From NCBI RefSeq assembly GCF_015711605.1, contig NZ_JABTEZ010000001.1, forward strand, positions 2,508,001 through 2,572,000: a DNA stretch of 64,000 nucleotides, written 5' to 3'. Made by a program: the position numbers and the translations under genes. This DNA comes from Planomonospora sp. ID67723. Its GTDB lineage: Bacteria; Actinomycetota; Actinomycetes; Streptosporangiales; Streptosporangiaceae. The notes under the pieces were generated by a model. The model saw nothing but the letters and a program-made list of their open reading frames with translations. It was not told where the DNA came from and did not search any database. Below, in pieces: positions 30,432-39,955 of the stretch (positions are counted from its first letter, which is position 1; each line of letters begins with the position of its first letter).

Positions 30432-30971
30432 ATGGCAGGCTCCTACTGGGACGATCCGCGAGGCGGTGCCGCAGGTGCCGCCGGTCCCGGCGGCGACATG
30501 CCCGCCGGTCCGCCGGGCTACGGCCCTCCCACGGGTCCGCCGGGCTACGTTCCTGCCGCCGGTCCACCGGGGTACGGCCCGGCGTCCGGGTACGGAGGAC
30601 CGCAATCACCCGGGTACGGAGGGCCGCAGGAGGAAGAGGAGAGCTCGCTGGTCCGGATGTACGCCGTCACCGGCGGCAGGACCGCCCCGAGCAGGCAACT
30701 GGCCATGGAGGCACTGGTCTCCTCGGCGACCTCCGGCGGCCTCGGCATGTCCTTCACCCGTGAGTACCGCGCGATCAGCGAGCTGTGCCGCCAGGTCCGC
30801 TCGGTCGCCGAGGTCTCCGCGCTCCTCGGCGTCCCGCTCGGCGTCGCCCGGGTCCTGATCTCCGACATGGAGGCCGAGGGCCTGGTCCGCGTCTACCACC
30901 CTCAGGTCCGCGAGAACGGCCCCGACCTCGGTCTCCTCGAACGCGTCCTCAGCGGCCTGCGCCGCCTGTGA
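30432..30971 (+). CDS. cvnC: Conservon 2 DUF742 protein CvnC with Gly/Pro/Tyr-rich N terminus
   Basis: This 179-aa protein carries the standard DUF742 domain (VRMYAVTGGRTAP ... RSVAEVSALLGVPLGVARVL) and ends ERVLSGLRRL like the other three. It differs by a ~65-residue N-terminal extension of PPGYGP-type repeats. Downstream there is no cvnD: after the stop the sequence runs 152 bp to an unrelated gene. Its last codons use CGC, GTC, AGC, GGC and CTG where the complete conservons use AGG, GTG, AGT, GGA and CTT. It probably works with CvnA alone or with CvnB/CvnD supplied from another conservon. Confidence 0.88.
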   Translation: MAGSYWDDPRGGAAGAAGPGGDMPAGPPGYGPPTGPPGYVPAAGPPGYGPASGYGGPQSPGYGGPQEEEESSLVRMYAVTGGRTAPSRQLAMEALVSSATSGGLGMSFTREYRAISELCRQVRSVAEVSALLGVPLGVARVLISDMEAEGLVRVYHPQVRENGPDLGLLERVLSGLRRL

Positions 30972-31122
30972 CGGGCGCGGATCGTCAGCCCTGCTCTGCC
31001 GGCGTGTCGGTGACAGCGTCTACTCTGCGGCGCATGACGATCGCAGCGTGGGCGGGCCTCCCCGCCGGGCAGGCGGGCCGTACCCGGCGCGCGGGGATTC
31101 CCCCGGCGGCAGGCGCGGCCCG

Positions 31123-33819
31123 GTGACCGCCTGGGACGAGGTCCGCGACCTCATCGACGCCGAACACGTCGAGAAGCTCGCCGAACGGCTGAAGAGACTC
31201 GACGACGCCGAGCGCAGGCGGATCGCCGGGGAGCTGCCGGGTCATCTGAGGACGGTCCTGGAACGGGCCAGACGGTCCGACCGGGAAAGGCGGGAGGCTC
31301 ACCGGGAGGCGACGGGGTGGCTGATGCCCTCCCCGACCCGAAGGGACCTCCTGGGGGGCCGGGCCCTGCCGTTGCGACTGGCCGGGGCGGGCACGATGAC
31401 CCCGAGCGCGCTGACGGCCTGGCTGAACCGGCGCGAGTTCGCCACCTCCTGGTTCCTGGAGCACGACGTCGACGTGCTGGCACGGATGATCGCCTCGCGC
31501 CCCGCCGACGTCCGGGCCGAGATCGCGGTACGGCTGACGCATGCGGTCCGCAACGAGGCCGACCCCGGCGCGGTGCTGGCGCTGGAGCTGCTCAGGTGCA
31601 CCGGGACCGAGCCCCCGGTGCACGACCCGCTGCTTCTCGCCTGGGTGCGGCAGTACATCCAGGCCTCTCCGCAGACGCAGGTCGAGCGGATCGCCGAGGA
31701 CCCGCTGCTGGACGCGCTGATCCCGAGGATCTTCGAGGTCGAGGGGGTGGGCCGGCTCCTGCGCGACGACTGGTTCTGGCCGGGCATGCTGCCCGAGCTG
31801 GCCGCCCGGGGCGCGGTGCGGCGCGAGACCCTGCTGGGGGGCTGCGCGAGCCGGTTCCTGCGCGGAGGTTCCGGCCCCGACCTGCGATTCTTCGTCCGGT
31901 TGCACGACGCGCTCGACCCGGCCCCGGCCGAGACCGCCCCCTGGGTCGTCGACTACCTGCGGCTGCTGCCCTCGGCCCCGGGCCCGGTCGCCACGCTGGC
32001 GCTGGCCCAGCTCCGGGGCCGCGACCTGGACGCCGATGACGTTGCCGAGGCCGCAGCGGCGCTGCTGTGCCGGCCGGAGGTCAAGCTGGTGCGGACGGGG
32101 CTTTCCTGGTTGGAGGAGACGTTGCGCGGAGGGACCGCCGATGCCCCGCCTCCGGTCTCGGCGCTGGCCACGGCCCTGTCCCATCCGTCGCCGGACATCC
32201 GGGAACGTGCCGCGCGGCTGGCCCTCCGGTACGGCGACCGCCTCGCCCCCCAAGACCGGGAGACCCTCGCGGAGGCCTCGGATCTCCTGCCGCCCCGCCC
32301 CGGCGTGCCCCTCCCCGAGGGCCGGGGCGGAGCGTCCGGCCGGAACACGGCCCCACCGGCGTCCGGCCCGCCGCCGCTGCCTGCACCCGTCCCGGCCGGG
32401 CCGCTGCCCGCGCCGCCGGACACGCCCGAAGCCCTGGTGACGGGAGACCTGGACGGCTGGCAGGCGTGCGAGCGGTGGCTGGCCGGTTTCGTCCGGCTGG
32501 CGGGAGAGAAACCGGAGGAACTCCGCGTCCTGCTGCCCCGGTGGCTGGACGGTGATCAGCCGCACCTGCACGGCACACAGGCCTGGACGTCGGCCGAGCC
32601 CTGGCTGACCACCACCGCCTGGGAGTTCGCCCACCCCCGGGACGAGCGCCGGAGCCTGTCCGAGGCGGGGATGCCCACGCTGGCTCCCGGGCGGCGCCGG
32701 CTTCCGAAGCCGGGTCAGGTGGCGCCGCCGCACATGTTCGTGCTGCGGAGGCTCGCCGAGATCCTCACCGCGCTGAAGGCCGGCGCCCTGCCCCCGCTCC
32801 TGCTGGCCACCCCGACCCGCGCCAACGGTCACCTCGACCCGGACGAGCTGGTCGCCAGGATCGAGGCGTGCGAGGCGGCGGGAGCCGAACCCCTCCCCGC
32901 CGACCTGCAACAGGCCCTGCTCCGGCTGCCCCGCGCCGTCGACCCCGCCGTCGCCGAGCGGGCCGGGCGGTTGCGCTCGGAGGCGGGCCGCACGGCCGCG
33001 CGCTGGATGGCCGCGGGCGGCCTGCCCGACCCGCTGGTCGAGGTGCGCTGGTCCTCACCGGAGCACGGGACCGGGCACTCCTCCGGAGACCGGGAGCCCC
33101 CGCGCGACGGGGCGCGGATGCGGCCGACGGCACGGGTGACGGCGGAACCCACCGGGCTGGCCCTGGTCGACGAGCTGCTGTCCGGGGAACCGCGCCCACG
33201 CGGCGGCATCCAGGACACCTGTGCCCTCCTGCCATGGTGGCCCGCCGTCCTGCCCTCCCACCGGGAGGTCGTCGCCGCCTACCAGATTTCGTACCTGCTC
33301 AACGAGTGGAACGGCCCGAGCGGCCACGCCTACGGTCCGGCCGTGCTCGTCGACCCGGACGCCGAGGGCCCGGCGGGGGAGGCGACGGGCCTGGCGCTGG
33401 CCCTCCTCCTGCTCCGGGGCGATCCCTCGCGGGGGATCACCGCGCTGCTGGGCCTGGCCGCCCGCGGGGATCTGCCCGCCGCGGAACTCGGCGACCACCT
33501 CGCCGAGCTGATCGAACACGCCGGGTTCGAGCCGCGCCCGCTGGTCGCCGCGCTGAGCGAGGCGGCCCGGCAGGGCGCGTACCGCGAGGTGTGGGCGGTC
33601 CTGACCCGCCTGCTCCGGGTCCTGATGCCCCGGCCGGGGGAACGCGCGAAGATCGCCCACATCGAGGCCGTCACGCTGGCCGCCGACGTCGCCGGGTGGA
33701 CCGCTGCCCGGGGCGAGCCCTCGACGGCCGCGCTGGTCGCCGGATACGCCGGGCAGAAGGGCGGCAGCAGGTTCCTCCAGGAGTGCCGCCGCCTCTGCGA
33801 CCTGCTTTCCCTGCCCTGA
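31123..33819 (+). CDS. Large helical-repeat protein of unknown function (DUF6493-like)
   Basis: This 898-aa cytoplasmic protein has no signal peptide or membrane helix. It is built of many short Leu/Ala/Arg-rich helices reminiscent of HEAT repeats (for example SALATALSHPSPDIRERAARLALRY). It has a Pro/Ala/Gly-rich linker near residues 400-440 and a second helical half. I recall similar long actinobacterial proteins grouped as DUF6493, but cannot confirm the assignment by eye. GTG 31123 fits the conserved-looking TAWDEVRDLIDAEHVEKL start; the frame is open further upstream without a better site. Neighbours do not suggest a role. Confidence 0.6.
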   Translation: MTAWDEVRDLIDAEHVEKLAERLKRLDDAERRRIAGELPGHLRTVLERARRSDRERREAHREATGWLMPSPTRRDLLGGRALPLRLAGAGTMTPSALTAWLNRREFATSWFLEHDVDVLARMIASRPADVRAEIAVRLTHAVRNEADPGAVLALELLRCTGTEPPVHDPLLLAWVRQYIQASPQTQVERIAEDPLLDALIPRIFEVEGVGRLLRDDWFWPGMLPELAARGAVRRETLLGGCASRFLRGGSGPDLRFFVRLHDALDPAPAETAPWVVDYLRLLPSAPGPVATLALAQLRGRDLDADDVAEAAAALLCRPEVKLVRTGLSWLEETLRGGTADAPPPVSALATALSHPSPDIRERAARLALRYGDRLAPQDRETLAEASDLLPPRPGVPLPEGRGGASGRNTAPPASGPPPLPAPVPAGPLPAPPDTPEALVTGDLDGWQACERWLAGFVRLAGEKPEELRVLLPRWLDGDQPHLHGTQAWTSAEPWLTTTAWEFAHPRDERRSLSEAGMPTLAPGRRRLPKPGQVAPPHMFVLRRLAEILTALKAGALPPLLLATPTRANGHLDPDELVARIEACEAAGAEPLPADLQQALLRLPRAVDPAVAERAGRLRSEAGRTAARWMAAGGLPDPLVEVRWSSPEHGTGHSSGDREPPRDGARMRPTARVTAEPTGLALVDELLSGEPRPRGGIQDTCALLPWWPAVLPSHREVVAAYQISYLLNEWNGPSGHAYGPAVLVDPDAEGPAGEATGLALALLLLRGDPSRGITALLGLAARGDLPAAELGDHLAELIEHAGFEPRPLVAALSEAARQGAYREVWAVLTRLLRVLMPRPGERAKIAHIEAVTLAADVAGWTAARGEPSTAALVAGYAGQKGGSRFLQECRRLCDLLSLP

Positions 33820-33830
33820 CGGCTTTCCCC

Positions 33831-33845
33831 GCCGGCGGCGCCGGC
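33831..33845. terminator. Weak convergent hairpin
   Basis: GCCGGC (33831-33836) and GCCGGC (33840-33845) flank a 3-nt loop between two convergent genes. The stem is short, so this is only a candidate terminator. Confidence 0.35.
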
Positions 33846-33907
33846 CTCACCGGAGCGCGGTCAACGACGGTCCCGTGAAGGAAACCGGCGGAGCGCGGCC
33901 CACGGCG

Positions 33908-34894
33908 TCATGCGGAGGCTGCCGCCTCGGGGGCCCGCGACCGGCTGAGCCACCACCGGGCGGCGACGAGCTCGGCGACGAGGGTCTCGGTGAGCAGGCG
34001 GACGCCGGGGTCGTCGTCGTGGAGGTAGCGGACGGCGGCCTCGGCGCCGGAGAGCTCGCCGCCCACGGTCAGGACGGCCGAACCCCGCTGCCGGATCCAG
34101 TCCATGGCCTGCTCGTCGTAGCGGGAGCCGGGGAAGACCAGGGCACGGTAGTCGAGGGTCTTGGTGAGGTAGACGTCGACGTGGGACCAGTCACCGGTCT
34201 CACAGGCGGTGGCGGCCCTGCGGGGGCCCTCGCGGAACATCAGGGCCGACTGCTCCGCGGAGGACAGGTGCTCGGCGGGGGCCACGGTGTAGACGCCGTG
34301 CGGGCCGTCGAGCAGGTCCGCCGCCTCCTGGAGCCACTGGCCGCGCCGGTCCAGCAGGTCGCCGGTGGCCTCCGCGGCGCGGCGCAGCAGCGCGGGCACG
34401 TCGGTGTCGGTGCCGGTGAGGCGGTTGCGCAGGACCATGAGCAGGGCGACCGTGTGCTGGAAGGTCCGGCAGGCGACGCCGCCGCGCTCCTCGCCGGCGA
34501 GCATCGGGACCACCAGGTCGGCGCCCTCGGCGATCGCGGAGTCCGGGCGGTTGGTCACGGCCGCCACGGGGGCCCGGCCGCGGTAACGGGCGACCGCGTC
34601 GAGGGTCTCGCGGCTGCCGCCGGTGGCGGAGACGGCGACGACGAGGGTGTCCGGGGTCGCCGGGTAGGAGGTCGCGGCGGAGGCGTACTCGGCGACCGCG
34701 TCGAACCCCGCCGCGCGCAGGCCGAGGGCGGCCACCCGGGAGGCGTAGCGGGAGCTGCCCATGCCGAGGAAGAGCACCCGCCGGATCCCGGACGGGACCC
34801 CCTCGAACGGGTCGGCGCCCTCCAGGGCGTCCGCCAGCCGGGTCAGCGCCTCCGGCTTGGACTCCAGGTCGGCGAGATACAGCTCGGGGTTCAC
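33908..34894 (-). CDS. SIS-domain protein (GlmS isomerase-domain-like), probable amino-sugar phosphate isomerase/deaminase
   Basis: This 328-aa protein has two SIS folds like the isomerase half of GlmS, without the glutaminase domain. VLFLGMGSSRYASRVAA (near 40-56) and VVAVSATGGSRETLDAV (near 90-106) are the sugar-phosphate binding loops of SIS 1; the second SIS spans about 190-320. GTG 34894 has a good AAGGAGA site 5 nt upstream. It is the second gene after a kinase-like gene (17-bp gap). I infer conversion of glucosamine-6-phosphate to fructose-6-phosphate as a likely job, but AgaS-like or purely regulatory roles remain possible. Confidence 0.75.
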   Translation of the reverse strand: MNPELYLADLESKPEALTRLADALEGADPFEGVPSGIRRVLFLGMGSSRYASRVAALGLRAAGFDAVAEYASAATSYPATPDTLVVAVSATGGSRETLDAVARYRGRAPVAAVTNRPDSAIAEGADLVVPMLAGEERGGVACRTFQHTVALLMVLRNRLTGTDTDVPALLRRAAEATGDLLDRRGQWLQEAADLLDGPHGVYTVAPAEHLSSAEQSALMFREGPRRAATACETGDWSHVDVYLTKTLDYRALVFPGSRYDEQAMDWIRQRGSAVLTVGGELSGAEAAVRYLHDDDPGVRLLTETLVAELVAARWWLSRSRAPEAAASA

Positions 34895-34911
34895 ACGTTC
34901 TCCTTGTGGGG

Positions 34912-35991
34912 TCAGCGGTACCAGGAGCGCAGCACGCCCATCGGAGCGTAGCGCCAGCGGGGCAGGTGCCTGGCGGCGTAGATGAGTTCGCGGCACTCCT
35001 GCTCGACGGCGAAGGCCCGCAGCAGCCCGCCGTGGAGCAGGTGGGAGTGCCCGCGATCGAGCAGGCGCCCTCTGTAGGCGTCCTCCAGGGAGCGGGTCGC
35101 CTCCGCCGCCCACTCCCCGATCACGGCGGAGTCGGCGCCCCGGCGTCTGACCGCGACCTGGCCGGCGTGTTCCAGGCTGGTGGAGAGCTGGGCGAGGTCG
35201 CGGGCGGCGGGCTGGAAGAGGTCGGTGTCGGAGACCGTCGGGTTCCCGTCGAAGTCGATCACCGCGTACCCGTCCCGCCAGCGGAGGATCTGGCCCACGT
35301 GCAGGTCGCCGTGGATGCGGATCAGCGGGGTCGCGCCGTGGTCCTGGAGGGTGCCGAAGGCGCTCGTCAGGAGGCTCGCGCGGGAGGCCAGCCATTCGCC
35401 GTCCTCGCCGTCGGTCAGCTCCAGGGCCTCGCGGAGCGCGCTCTCGGCGCGGGCGAACCAGGCGGGGCGGGGTCGCGAGAGCCGTACCGGGTCGGTGAAG
35501 ACCGCGGAGGGGGTGGCCAGGGCGACGTGCAGGTCGGCGGCGAGCACGCCCAGGTCGCCGGTGAAGGCCGTACGGCCGGCGGCGGCCTCGTCCACGCACC
35601 ACTCCCAGCCGTCGCGGGCGTCCGGCAGGTAGGCGGTCACCAGGGCGAGGAGCTCCCCGTCACGGGACAGGGCCGCGTACGGCTCCGCCGTGGCGGTGAA
35701 GCCGGCCGAGACCAGATGGGCGAACATCTCGGGAGCCGGATGGGGGAGCGGGGCGGGAGGGGTGAGCCACTTGACGACGAGGGTCTCGCCGACGATCACG
35801 GAGTGGTTGGTCTGGTCGCTGTCGAAGCCGCGTTCGGCCGCCCCGGGCGGCACCTCGGGGAGCGGACGGAAGAGCCGGACGGCGTACGGAGGGGGGACGG
35901 CCGAGGTCAGGGCGCCGACGAGTGCGGCGGTCCGCCCGTCGCCGGCGCGGGGCACCGTGGAGAGCAGTTCCCATGCTGAACGTGGGTTCAA
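34912..35991 (-). CDS. Maltokinase-like sugar kinase, candidate glucosamine kinase
   Basis: This protein of about 359 aa has the aminoglycoside-phosphotransferase-like kinase fold. Its catalytic loop is HGDLHVGQIL (near residues 227-236) and the metal-binding VIDFDGNP lies near 245. The N terminus resembles the cap domain of actinobacterial maltokinases. A family of actinobacterial glucosamine kinases has this same fold, and pairing with a SIS-domain isomerase fits glucosamine use better than maltose use. The start is unclear: TTG 35991 (used here) or GTG 35955; neither has a strong ribosome binding site. The gene is divergent from potD across an inverted repeat. Confidence 0.65.
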   Translation of the reverse strand: MNPRSAWELLSTVPRAGDGRTAALVGALTSAVPPPYAVRLFRPLPEVPPGAAERGFDSDQTNHSVIVGETLVVKWLTPPAPLPHPAPEMFAHLVSAGFTATAEPYAALSRDGELLALVTAYLPDARDGWEWCVDEAAAGRTAFTGDLGVLAADLHVALATPSAVFTDPVRLSRPRPAWFARAESALREALELTDGEDGEWLASRASLLTSAFGTLQDHGATPLIRIHGDLHVGQILRWRDGYAVIDFDGNPTVSDTDLFQPAARDLAQLSTSLEHAGQVAVRRRGADSAVIGEWAAEATRSLEDAYRGRLLDRGHSHLLHGGLLRAFAVEQECRELIYAARHLPRWRYAPMGVLRSWYR

Positions 35992-36028
35992 GAAACAGAT
36001 CGAACTTCCATGTGACGATGTCGTGAAA

Positions 36029-36061
36029 AGTGTTGCCGATGTTGATGTTGCCTGCAACACT
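36029..36061. promoter_or_regulatory. 8-bp inverted repeat in the kinase/potD divergent promoter region
   Basis: AGTGTTGC (36029-36036) and GCAACACT (36054-36061) are perfect complements across 17 nt. A second direct copy of TGTTGCC (36046-36052) lies inside. It is 40 bp from the kinase start and 70 bp before potD, well placed to control both. The TetR regulator encoded after potA is one candidate binder. Confidence 0.5.
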
Positions 36062-36131
36062 CCTGCTTTGGTCTGTCGTGTCCGTAACGGCCGAACCATC
36101 CCATAATCTGAATTTTGAAGGAGTAGCGGCC

Positions 36132-37256
36132 GTGTCCCGTTCCCGGTACACCCGTCGTCTTCCGGCTGCCGCTCTGGCCGCCGGTCTCGCGCTCGCGGTC
36201 TCGGCGTGCGGCGGGGAGGCCGCCGACCCGGCAGCGCCCGCCGCAAGCGCTTCCTCCGCGCAGCTCAACCCGAACGCCGACCTGTCCAAGCAGAGCGTCA
36301 CCATCTCGGTGTGGGACGGCTACACGCCCAAGGAGCTGCCCCAGGAGATCAAGGAGAAGCTCAAGGTCGACCTGAAGGTCACTCTGCACGCCACCAACGA
36401 AGAGATCATGGCGAAGCTCACCGCGGGCGCCGACACCGGTCTCGACGTGGCCTTCGTCTCCGGCCAGTACGCCCAGGCCCTCAACGAGGCCGGCCTGCTG
36501 GAGCCGATCCACCCCGAGCTGATCCCGAACCTGGCCAACCTCTACCCCGAGGCCAAGGAGCTCTCCTACGACAAGGGCAACACCTTCTCGGTTCCCTACA
36601 CCTGGGGCACCACCGGCATCTGCTACCGCACCGACCTGGTGAAGACGCCGCCGACCAGCTGGAACGACATCCTCAACCCGCCGGCCGAGGCCAAGAAGAA
36701 GGTCACGATGATGACCACCGAGCGCTGGCTGGCCCTGCCCGCCCTCAAGGTGCTCGGCTACTCGGTCAACACCCGCAGCGACGAGGAGCTGGCCAAGGCC
36801 AAGGAGAAGCTGCTCGAGGCCAAGCCGAACCTGCTCGCCTACGACGACACGACGTTCGGTGCGCGCCTGACCAAGGGCGAGGCCGCGATGGTCGTGGCCT
36901 GGGACGGCTGGTGCCCGACCTCCGAGGAGAACGTCAAGTTCGTGATCCCCAAGGAGGGCAGCGACCTCTGGGTCGACACCATGGTGGTGCTGAAGTCCTC
37001 CAAGAACAAGGAGGCCGCGCACGCGTTCATCAACCACATCCTGGACCCGAAGGTCCACGGCTGGGCCGCCTCGAACATCCTCTACAAGGTGCCGAACAAG
37101 GCCGCGATGGACATCGTCGACGCCGACCTCAAGGCCAAGAACACGCCGCTGCAGATGACCCCGGCCGACCTGCTCCAGGGCGAGTCGATCATCGACCTGG
37201 GTGAGGACTCGGTCAAGTTCACCAAGCTCGCGACCGAGGTCGCGGCGCAGCAGTGA
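36132..37256 (+). CDS. potD: Polyamine-type ABC substrate-binding lipoprotein (PotD-like)
   Basis: This 374-aa extracytoplasmic binding protein has a signal peptide ending in the lipobox AVSAC, then an Ala/Ser linker. The fold is the PotD/PotF type: SVWDGYTPKELPQE near residue 58, SVPYTWGTTGICYRTD near 160, and a late ILDPKVHGWAASNILYKVPN. GTG 36132 is preceded by AAGGAG at the proper distance. The frame is open about 100 nt further upstream, but that stretch crosses the operator. It is coupled to potB (GTGA overlap). The likely ligand is spermidine, putrescine or another cationic amine. Confidence 0.9.
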   Translation: MSRSRYTRRLPAAALAAGLALAVSACGGEAADPAAPAASASSAQLNPNADLSKQSVTISVWDGYTPKELPQEIKEKLKVDLKVTLHATNEEIMAKLTAGADTGLDVAFVSGQYAQALNEAGLLEPIHPELIPNLANLYPEAKELSYDKGNTFSVPYTWGTTGICYRTDLVKTPPTSWNDILNPPAEAKKKVTMMTTERWLALPALKVLGYSVNTRSDEELAKAKEKLLEAKPNLLAYDDTTFGARLTKGEAAMVVAWDGWCPTSEENVKFVIPKEGSDLWVDTMVVLKSSKNKEAAHAFINHILDPKVHGWAASNILYKVPNKAAMDIVDADLKAKNTPLQMTPADLLQGESIIDLGEDSVKFTKLATEVAAQQ

Positions 37257-38128
37257 CACGTTCCACCGTCTCCGGCGCGACCGCGGCACCGCGGTCGCGC
37301 CGGTCGCGTGCGCCGGGGAGGCTGGCCTTCCTCGGCCCCGGCCTGGCCTATCTGATCGTCCTGCTGCTGGTCCCGCTGGCGCTGCTCCTCAGCTACACGG
37401 TCTTCCGCCGGGGCCGTTTCGGCGGCGTCGTCTACGAGGTGACCGGGGAGAACTTCACGCGGCTGCTCGACCCGCTTTATCTCGGCGTCATCGCCAGTTC
37501 ACTGAAGCTGGCCACCATCGCCACGGTGATCGCCCTGCTGGTCGGCTACCCGACGGCGTACCTGATCGCCCAGCTGCCGCGGAAGTGGAAGACCGTCGCG
37601 CTGGTCGCGATCGTGCTTCCCTTCTGGACCAACTTCCTGGTCCGCATCTACGCCTGGATCGTGCTGCTCAGCGGTCCCGGGCTGGTCAACTCCACGCTGG
37701 AGGGCCTGGGACTGGGGCCCTTCGAGTTCCTCTACAACCAGGGCACGATCGTCACCGGGCTGGTCTACTCCTACCTGCCGCTGATGGTCCTCCCGCTCTA
37801 CGCGGCGATCGAGAGGCTCGACCCGCAGCTCCGCGAGGCCTCGGCCAACCTCGGTGCCCGGCCCGCGCGCACCTTCGTCTCGGTCACGCTGCCGCTGACG
37901 CTGCCCGGAGTGGTCACCGGGTGCCTGTTCGTCTTCGTGCCGAGCTTCGGCAACTTCATCATCCCCGAGCTGCTCGGCGGCGGCCGGTCGATCATGGTCG
38001 GCAACCTGGTCAGGGACCAGTTCCTCAAGGCGCGCGACTGGCCCTTCGGCTCCACGCTCGCGCTGGCGCTGCTCGCCGTACTGGTCGTCCTGCTGCTCCT
38101 GCAGGCCTGGAGTGCCCGTCGTGCGTAG
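37253..38128 (+). CDS. potB: Polyamine-type ABC permease PotB-like
   Basis: This 291-aa permease has six membrane helices and an EAA motif (LREASANLGARPARTFVSVTLPLTLPG near residue 200). The long first periplasmic loop (RRGRFGGVVYEVTGENFTRLL) is typical of PotB. GTG 37253 overlaps the potD stop. It pairs with PotC to form the membrane channel. Confidence 0.92.
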   Translation: MTRSTVSGATAAPRSRRSRAPGRLAFLGPGLAYLIVLLLVPLALLLSYTVFRRGRFGGVVYEVTGENFTRLLDPLYLGVIASSLKLATIATVIALLVGYPTAYLIAQLPRKWKTVALVAIVLPFWTNFLVRIYAWIVLLSGPGLVNSTLEGLGLGPFEFLYNQGTIVTGLVYSYLPLMVLPLYAAIERLDPQLREASANLGARPARTFVSVTLPLTLPGVVTGCLFVFVPSFGNFIIPELLGGGRSIMVGNLVRDQFLKARDWPFGSTLALALLAVLVVLLLLQAWSARRA

Positions 38129-38894
38129 ATCCCGCCTGCTGTACGTCCCGTTCTACGCGACCTACCTCTTCCTGTACGCGCCGATCGCGGTGCTGGTCGT
38201 GATGTCGTTCAACTCCGGCGACTCGCCGTACTCCTTCGAGGGCCTGAGCCTGAAGTGGTACGGCGAGCTGGCGGGCAACGCCGGCATCCGCGACGGCCTG
38301 GTCAACACCCTGGTGGTGGCCGCGGGCTCGACCGTCCTGTCCACCGTGCTGGGCACCCTGCTGGCCGTGGGGCTGGCGCGCCACAGCAGGTCGAAGGTGC
38401 TGGACGCGATCGGCGTGCTCCCGGCGGTCCTGCCCGACCTGGTGCTGGCCATCGGGCTGCTGGTGTTCTACGCCTCCGTCAAGATGACCCTGGGCCTGCA
38501 CTCGGTGCTGCTGGCGCACACGGTCTTCGGCATGGCGTTCGTGGCGGCGGTGGTCCGCACCCGGCTCACGCACTGCGACACCTCCCTGGAGGAGGCCTCC
38601 CGCGACCTGGGGGCGAATGCGGTGACCACGTTCTTCCGGATCACCCTGCCCCAGCTCGCGCCGGGCATCACCGCCGGCGCGCTGCTGGCTTTCACGCTCT
38701 CCGTCGACGAGTTCGTCATCGCGTTCTTCACCGCGGCGCCGACCGAGCCGACCCTGCCCATCGTCATCTACTCAATGGTCCGCTTCGGGGTCACCCCGGA
38801 GATCAACGCGCTGGCCACGCTGCTGCTCGCCGTGAGCTTCACCGTGGTGATCGTGGCCCAGCGGATGACCCGACTGACGGAGTCCCTTTCCTGA
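38112..38894 (+). CDS. potC: Polyamine-type ABC permease PotC-like
   Basis: This 260-aa permease has six helices and the EAA motif [27 protein letters not shown]. The PotC-type beginning ([16 protein letters not shown]) and FSLKWY-like segment (LSLKWYGEL) are clear. GTG 38112 lies inside the end of potB; GTG 38121 is an in-frame alternative. Its stop shares one base with the potA start. Confidence 0.92.
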   Translation: MPVVRRSRLLYVPFYATYLFLYAPIAVLVVMSFNSGDSPYSFEGLSLKWYGELAGNAGIRDGLVNTLVVAAGSTVLSTVLGTLLAVGLARHSRSKVLDAIGVLPAVLPDLVLAIGLLVFYASVKMTLGLHSVLLAHTVFGMAFVAAVVRTRLTHCDTSLEEASRDLGANAVTTFFRITLPQLAPGITAGALLAFTLSVDEFVIAFFTAAPTEPTLPIVIYSMVRFGVTPEINALATLLLAVSFTVVIVAQRMTRLTESLS

Positions 38895-39955
38895 TGCTGC
38901 AGATCACAGGTGTCAGCCGCCGGTTCGGCGACGTCACGGCGCTGGCGGACGTCTCGCTGGAGATCCGCCAGGGTGAGTTCTTCGCGCTGCTCGGCCCCAG
39001 CGGCTGCGGCAAGACCACGCTCCTGCGCATCCTGGCCGGGTTCGAGTCGCCGGACGCGGGAACCGTCACCCTCGACGGCGCCGACCTGCTGGGCCAGGCC
39101 GCGCACCGCCGCCCGGTCAACCTGATGTTCCAGTCCTATGCGCTCTTCCCGCACATGACCGTAGCCAAGAACGTCGCCTACGGCCTGGAGCGGGAGAAGC
39201 TGCCGAAGGCGGAGATCCGGGATCGGGTCGGTGAGGTGCTGGAGAAGGTGGGCCTTTCGGCGATGGCCGGGCGCCGACCGCAGCAGCTGTCCGGCGGCCA
39301 GCGCCAGCGGGTCGCGCTGGCCCGCGCGATCGTCAAGCGGCCGCGCCTGCTCCTGCTCGACGAGCCGCTGTCGGCGCTGGACAAGAAGGTGCGCGCGGAG
39401 ATGCAGCTGGAGCTCAAGCGGCTCCAGCACGAGGTCGGCATCACCTTCGTCGTGGTCACCCACGACCAGGAGGAGGCCATGTCGCTCGCCGATCGGATCG
39501 CGGTCTTCAACGCCGGCCGGGTGGAGCAGGTGGACGAGCCGGTGGCGCTCTACGAGCGCCCGCGCACCCCGTTCACCGCCGGTTTCGTGGGGGCCAGCAA
39601 CCTGTTCGCGGGCCGGGCGTGCTCGGCCGGCCTGGCCGCCGACGGCCTGGGCGTGCTGCCGGGCGCCTCTGACCTGCCGGACGGAACTCCCGCGCTGCTG
39701 GCCGTACGGCCCGAGCGGCTCCGGCTGGGCGTCGGACCGGGCGGCGCGTCAGGCGGCGGGCCGGGGGGCGCAGGGGCGCTGCGCGGCGAGGTCGCCGACG
39801 TGAGCTTCTACGGCGGGGTCTCGCACGTCTCGGTCGTCGTCCCGGGTCGCGCGGAGCCGGTCCTGGTGGCCACGCAGGGGGCCACCCAGGTGCGGGCGGG
39901 CACCCGCGTGGTGCTGTCCTGGGCACCCGGGGACGGGGTGCTGGTCCCTCAATGA
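38894..39955 (+). CDS. potA: Polyamine-type ABC ATP-binding protein PotA-like
   Basis: This 353-aa ATPase has Walker [10 protein letters not shown] (residues 35-43), Q-loop [13 protein letters not shown], signature [15 protein letters not shown], Walker [13 protein letters not shown] and H-loop [11 protein letters not shown]-terminal TOBE domain (about 255-353) is interrupted by a Gly-rich stretch. It is the last gene of the potDBCA order. The 3' end overlaps the convergent TetR gene by 7 bp. Confidence 0.93.
   Translation: MLQITGVSRRFGDVTALADVSLEIRQGEFFALLGPSGCGKTTLLRILAGFESPDAGTVTLDGADLLGQAAHRRPVNLMFQSYALFPHMTVAKNVAYGLEREKLPKAEIRDRVGEVLEKVGLSAMAGRRPQQLSGGQRQRVALARAIVKRPRLLLLDEPLSALDKKVRAEMQLELKRLQHEVGITFVVVTHDQEEAMSLADRIAVFNAGRVEQVDEPVALYERPRTPFTAGFVGASNLFAGRACSAGLAADGLGVLPGASDLPDGTPALLAVRPERLRLGVGPGGASGGGPGGAGALRGEVADVSFYGGVSHVSVVVPGRAEPVLVATQGATQVRAGTRVVLSWAPGDGVLVPQ

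Noticed and set aside
36030-36131. Longer potD frame from 36030
   Set aside because: It would put about 34 residues before a complete signal peptide and covers the inverted repeat.
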